Positions 60,497 to 63,799 of a stretch of 63,799 bases of DNA are shown here, in pieces. Location of the stretch: the NCBI GenBank assembly GCA_008501825.1, contig QQUA01000025.1, positions 1-63,799 on the forward strand, written 5' to 3'. A program made the position numbers and the translations under genes. This DNA is from Planctomycetota bacterium. Its GTDB lineage: Bacteria > Planctomycetota > UBA1135. How positions within the stretch are numbered: the first letter of the stretch is position 1; each line of letters opens with the position of its first letter. The notes beneath the pieces are model-generated. The model was not told the origin of the DNA. It searched no databases and worked only from the letters and a program-made list of their open reading frames with translations.

Positions 60497-61543
60497 CTAA
60501 TCAGAGTCTTTGCCCTCGGGGCTTTCTTCCAGTTCGGCCTCAATCTCCTCAACCGAGGGAAGAGCGCCACGGAGCTTTTCCGGCAAGGCTTCCGTGAGTT
60601 GATACTCCGAGATGCCAAGAGGTTTCGACAAGTCGCGGAGCGAATATTCAACCACGGTTTCGTTCCGGCCGCGACAAAGGATCAGCCCGATGCTTGGCTG
60701 GTCGTCTGGATGGCGAAGAAGATCGTCGACCGCAGAAAGATAGAAGTTGAGCTTGCCGGTATATTCGGGCTTGAAGCCTCCTGCTTTGAGCTCAAGCACC
60801 ACATAGCAGCGAAGTTTCAAGTGGTAGAAAAGCAGATCGATGTAGAAGTCCTCGCCTCCCACTTCAAGCCGGTATTGGTTTCCGACAAAGGAGAACCCCT
60901 GGCCAAGCTCAAGCAGGAAATCTCGGATATGCTCGACCAGCCCCCGCTCAATTGCACGTTCGCGTGCGTCATCGGCAACGGCCAGGAAGTCGAAATTATA
61001 GGGATCTTTGAGGGTTTCCCTGGCCAGGTCGGACTGGGGTGCGGGAAGGGTTCGCTCAAAGTTTGAGGAGGCACCTCCCCGCCGGCGATAAAGCCCGGTC
61101 TCGATTTGCATTTCAAGCACGTTCCTGCTCCATCCGTGCTCGATGCAGGCGCGTATATACCACACGCGTTCCGAAGGATCCTTGACCCTTTGCATGAGCC
61201 GGATGTTGTGACCCCAAGGAATTTGTGAAACAAGCTGTTTCACAATTTCGACATCCGGCCATGCCTGCGCCAAATTGCGCATGAATAAGAGGTTACGAGA
61301 AGAAAGCCCCTTCATCTCGGGAAACGCTTTTCGAAGGTCGGCAGCCAGCCGATCTACGACTTTCGCTCCCCAACTCCTTCCCTCCTGACGGGTAAGGATG
61401 CCCCGACCGATGCTCCAATAGAGCAAAACGAGCTCGCTATTGACTGCAAGTGCAGCGCGCACCCGCGCTTCACGAATTCGCGTCTTGAGCTCGCCGAGAA
61501 GCTCTGCGTAGCCTTCCGGCTTGGTGGGATAATTACGAACCAT
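60497..61543 (-). CDS. DUF1016/YhcG-type PD-(D/E)xK nuclease
   Basis: A 348-residue protein. The N-terminal ~150 residues match the DUF1016-N helical domain (LVLLYWSIGRGILTRQEGRS, WGAKVVDRLAADLRKAFPEM, GLSSRNLLFMRNLAQAW). The C-terminal part is a PD-(D/E)xK nuclease: GGEDFYIDLLFYHLKLRCYV then VLELKAGGFKPEYTGKLNFY, with the Asp and E-x-K catalytic residues and the K-L-N-F-Y-L helix. Members are commonly carried on mobile DNA and linked with restriction-like or defence functions. It appears alone here, in the accessory segment right after the FG-GAP remnant. Acquisition by transfer is inferred. Confidence 0.92.
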   Translation of the reverse strand: MVRNYPTKPEGYAELLGELKTRIREARVRAALAVNSELVLLYWSIGRGILTRQEGRSWGAKVVDRLAADLRKAFPEMKGLSSRNLLFMRNLAQAWPDVEIVKQLVSQIPWGHNIRLMQRVKDPSERVWYIRACIEHGWSRNVLEMQIETGLYRRRGGASSNFERTLPAPQSDLARETLKDPYNFDFLAVADDARERAIERGLVEHIRDFLLELGQGFSFVGNQYRLEVGGEDFYIDLLFYHLKLRCYVVLELKAGGFKPEYTGKLNFYLSAVDDLLRHPDDQPSIGLILCRGRNETVVEYSLRDLSKPLGISEYQLTEALPEKLRGALPSVEEIEAELEESPEGKDSD

Positions 61544-61834
61544 TTCGCGTTCCTAGTAGTTAAACGAGTGCATGGTGGCCGATCGATCAGGCATGGGCTT
61601 TTCCACGCTTTGGTCGTCAACCGTTCGGTGAAGATTCCAGCATATTCCTCCGTCAACCGGCTAGTTTTGAAGTCAATTCTGGAATCGGACTGATTCGGAA
61701 ACGGCCAGATTGTTGGAAACCCAATAACCATGCAACAGCGGCGGGAACAATCCGAAGCCCATGCTTAAGTGAGCGCCGACTACACGCCGAATCAATGCTG
61801 GCGGTATCTTAGTGGCGTCGCGTATACTTTTCCA

Positions 61835-62230
61835 ATGAAATTCTTGCCGTCTCTCGCCGTCGCCCTTTTAGTTGGCAGCGCAATCGGAATCGGTGCGCGC
61901 AATATGGGCTGTGTCGGCTTGACCACCGTAGAAAAGCAGCTTCAAAACTCAGCCGAATTATTAAATTCACAGTGCCCCAAGCAGTTGGACGAAATAACGA
62001 TTCTTGAAGAAGTTGTTGCGTCTGGAAAAACCCTAACCCACCGTTACACTCTTGTGGGGCTGAGTGATGAGAAGATCTTGCAAATGAAAGATCTCCTTCA
62101 GCAAGAAAGTTTCAGGCAATTGCGCAGTGACAGGGGGACCAGCACATTGCTCGAAGCCGGAGCCACGATCTACCTCCAATATTGGAACGATAATAGCAAG
62201 CTTCTCCTCACTTTCGAACTCCGGAATTAG
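61835..62230 (+). CDS. Small exported protein of unknown function
   Basis: A 131-residue protein with a signal sequence or N-terminal membrane helix (residues 3-20, FLPSLAVALLVGSAIGIGAR). The mature part has NSQCPKQLDEITILEEVVAS, HRYTLVGLSD and GATIYLQYWNDNSKLLLTF, a pattern seen in a widespread uncharacterised exported family with a C-P-x-x-L-D-E/x-x-T motif. No catalytic motif can be named. ATG 61835 gives the best signal sequence; the longer frame adds 22 non-hydrophobic residues. It lies between the nuclease and the serine hydrolase in the accessory segment. Confidence 0.6.
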   Translation: MKFLPSLAVALLVGSAIGIGARNMGCVGLTTVEKQLQNSAELLNSQCPKQLDEITILEEVVASGKTLTHRYTLVGLSDEKILQMKDLLQQESFRQLRSDRGTSTLLEAGATIYLQYWNDNSKLLLTFELRN

Positions 62231-62449
62231 TGGGCCATATCAGGCAGCACCGAACCGTGAACATGTTTACTCAAAAAGGATCCACGGCCATTAAGAATAC
62301 ATCGGGCAAGAAAACTGCGCTCGACGGACCGCCGACCGAATTTTTCGCTCTTCCCTAAGCTGCATTGTCATCCACAGGATCTTTGACTTGAGCAAATTGT
62401 TTCCGCCCTGTAAGAAGGCTGCCGCGTGGCTATCTCGAATGCAACCAAG

Positions 62450-63670
62450 ATGAATGCAAATTCGAAAATCGCCCTCAGTGTGGGCTGCATGCTTTGGGCC
62501 GCGTGCGGGACTCCGTCGTCCCGCACGCCGGACCTCGACACAATCCGCCGCATCGGCGAATCGGCTGTGCACGATGACGGAATCGTCGGCTTGTCGATCG
62601 CCGTCTCGCTACACGGCCGCGTGATCTTCGCCGAAGGTTTCGGCCATGCCGACCTCGAACGCACGACGCCGGCGAATGAACACACGATCTACGACATCGC
62701 CTCAGTCGGTAAGCAGTACACCTCGGTGGCGGTGCTGAAGCTGGTCGACGAGGGCGAGCTCTCGCTCAACGACCGAATCCGGGAGCTTGTCCCCCAAACG
62801 CCGGCGCACTTCCCGAACGCGACGCTTGAAGAGCTTCTCCGCCATACCTCGGGATTCGCGTCGGGCGTGCTCGACGAATTGGATCCGCCCGTCGGGCTCG
62901 ACCAACCGCGCACCGGCCTTGAGTGGCTCGACGATGGGCCGCTGCGCCAAGGGCGCATCGTCTTCCAGCCCTCGGAAACCTTCCTGTACAGCAATTCCGG
63001 CTACTTGATGCTCGGCCTCGCCATCGAGGCCGCCTCGGGTCGCCCTTACGCGGAGTACGTCGCTGAAGAACTCCTCGAGCCCGCCGGTCTGCACTCGACG
63101 ACGGTGTGCCAGCGACCGGACTCCCCGCTCATGGCAGATTCGCTGCACCGAACCGAAGCGGGCATCGCACGCGTGCCCTTCATCCACATGTCCACTTACG
63201 GTGGCGCAGGATCGATCTGCGCAAGCGTCACCGACCTGATCGCGTGGGAGCATGCGCTCGAAGCGGGACGCCTTATCTCACGAGATTCCCTCGAGAGGTT
63301 TCGCACCCCGAGTCGAGTGCGCGGCACGGTCGAAAGCGCGCACATGCCCTATGGCATGGGTCAACGCCTCGGCACTTTCCGCGGCCATCGCAAGGTTGGG
63401 CACACGGGCACTTTCGACGGAGGCTCGGCCTCGCTCGCCCACTTCCCCGATGCCGAGCTCACGATCGCCGTCTTAACCAACACCCGCGGGCTCGGAACGC
63501 CGCACGCGCGCGCGATCGAGACGGAAATCGCCGCCGCCTTCCTCGCGCCGGAATCCACCGATTGGCCGCCGCGTGCCGTACCCCTCAGCATCCAAGAGCG
63601 ACGCCAGATCGAAGGTCACTATGACCTGCACCCCATTTTTGGTCCACGAGTAATGAGACATTCGGCCTAG
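62450..63670 (+). CDS. Serine beta-lactamase-like hydrolase, 3' end interrupted by an IS element
   Basis: A class C beta-lactamase/DD-peptidase-type serine hydrolase with all three active-site motifs: Ser-x-x-Lys in ASVGKQYT, Tyr-x-Asn in YSNSGY and His-x-Gly in HTGTFDG. A hydrophobic N-terminus with AACG suggests a lipoprotein or exported form. The frame runs to 63670, but native sequence appears to stop at about 63621 (IEGHY); the last 16 residues are read from the IS3-type terminus that begins at 63622. The catalytic domain is complete, but the C-terminal domain usual in such esterase-like proteins is lost. ATG 62450 is used; a GTG at 62426 is possible. Codon use is more GC-ending than in the rest of the window. 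Confidence 0.88.
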   Translation: MNANSKIALSVGCMLWAACGTPSSRTPDLDTIRRIGESAVHDDGIVGLSIAVSLHGRVIFAEGFGHADLERTTPANEHTIYDIASVGKQYTSVAVLKLVDEGELSLNDRIRELVPQTPAHFPNATLEELLRHTSGFASGVLDELDPPVGLDQPRTGLEWLDDGPLRQGRIVFQPSETFLYSNSGYLMLGLAIEAASGRPYAEYVAEELLEPAGLHSTTVCQRPDSPLMADSLHRTEAGIARVPFIHMSTYGGAGSICASVTDLIAWEHALEAGRLISRDSLERFRTPSRVRGTVESAHMPYGMGQRLGTFRGHRKVGHTGTFDGGSASLAHFPDAELTIAVLTNTRGLGTPHARAIETEIAAAFLAPESTDWPPRAVPLSIQERRQIEGHYDLHPIFGPRVMRHSA

Positions 63671-63799
63671 GCTGTTTTTGTTTTCAGGGTTTAGGTGTGA
63701 GATGGGTACAGGCCGCAGCCTGCTCCGTGCAGGAGGCGGGGTACCCCGCCTCCTGCAGCGACGCCGCGTATTCCGACGGTGGTCGGTTTCCCAGCGAAC
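63622..63799 (-). mobile_element. One end of an IS3-family insertion sequence (runs off the window)
   Basis: The outer end TGACCTGCACCCCATTTTTG (63622-63641), followed by GTCCACGAG, has the TG start and C-rich core typical of IS3-family terminal repeats. Inside it, 62 bp from the tip, lies the stop of a transposase-like frame on the minus strand, which is the usual distance for the right end of IS3 elements. The other end and any target duplication lie outside the window. Confidence 0.75.
63684..63799 (-). CDS. IS3-family transposase OrfB, C-terminal end (partial)
   Basis: The minus strand reads SLGNRPPSEYAASLQEAG and then about 20 more residues to a TGA at 63684-63686. The start matches the C-terminal end of IS3-type OrfB integrase-core proteins, where R-P-H-S-S-L-G-x-x-x-P-x-E-Y/F-A follows the last catalytic Glu. 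The rest of the gene, with the DDE residues, lies beyond the right edge of the window, so functionality cannot be judged. Confidence 0.75.
   Translation of the reverse strand, partial: SLGNRPPSEYAASLQEAGYPASCTEQAAACTHLTPKP

Noticed and set aside
61544..61834. Possible integron attC site between the nuclease and the small exported gene
   Set aside because: The cassette-like gene spacing prompted a check, but I found no paired core sites or the imperfect inverted repeat of an attC.
1..63799. CRISPR arrays, tRNA genes and rRNA genes
   Set aside because: I looked for regularly spaced short repeats, T-loop-like GGTTCGAATCC sequences and rRNA-like stretches and found none convincing; a tRNAscan/Infernal run would settle it.

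Overview
The window looks like chromosome from a Planctomycetota-type bacterium; this is an inference from gene content, not a database result. The signs are exported seven-bladed FG-GAP propeller proteins sharing a characteristic C-terminal domain, a planctomycete/acidobacterial-style ECF sigma factor next to a Ser/Thr kinase fused to a formylglycine-generating-enzyme-like domain, a membrane-tethered sigma factor with a huge exported beta-sandwich region, mitochondrial-type aconitase, many exported proteins of unknown function and few clear Shine-Dalgarno sites. I saw no rRNA or tRNA genes and no CRISPR array.

Layout. 1-2.4 kb: the end of an exported protein, a tiny Cys-rich lipoprotein, a SatD-like HTH protein, a single-domain response regulator and an NTF2-like lipoprotein. 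2.6-4.9 kb: aconitase with its terminator. 5.0-7.9 kb: a coupled pair of exported proteins, one with HExxH and one with carboxypeptidase-regulatory-like folds. 8.0-13.9 kb: SDR oxidoreductase, receiver-GGDEF-degenerate EAL protein, SppA protease, YceI protein and a polytopic membrane protein. 14.0-16.6 kb: ECF sigma, putative anti-sigma and PDZ/coiled-coil protein. 16.7-18.0 kb: tail-fibre-like exported protein. 18.1-21.5 kb (minus strand): ECF sigma, kinase-FGE and a third gene, translationally coupled. 21.7-26.4 kb: duplicated-domain exported protein, ferrochelatase and a stand-alone molybdopterin oxidoreductase. 26.4-27.9 kb: an overlapping two-gene unit of unknown function. 28-33.1 kb: exported propeller and two overlapping serpins. 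33.1-35.8 kb: GNAT and a GH29 alpha-L-fucosidase. 36-42.2 kb: three tandem exported HEAT-repeat paralogues. 42.3-48.8 kb: small exported protein, hybrid histidine kinase, GH38-like hydrolase and a small ABM-like protein. 49-51.6 kb: Gly-rich barrel protein and CysQ-type phosphatase. 51.6-54.8 kb: the sigma/transmembrane/beta-sandwich fusion. 55.4-60.4 kb: three tandem FG-GAP paralogues plus the last 15 codons of a fourth. 60.4-63.8 kb: accessory DNA with a DUF1016-type nuclease, a small exported protein and a serine hydrolase cut at its 3' end by an IS3-family element that runs off the window.

How it works together. Most genes concern the cell surface and signalling: exported repeat proteins, glycosidases, protease inhibitors and proteases, together with several routes for passing envelope or cell-state signals to transcription (ECF/anti-sigma, ECF/kinase, tethered sigma, hybrid kinase, c-di-GMP synthase). 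The most unusual items are the tethered sigma factor, the FG-GAP array with near-identical tails and divergent bodies plus a truncated fourth copy, the HEAT triplet with fixed end motifs, and the serpin pair.
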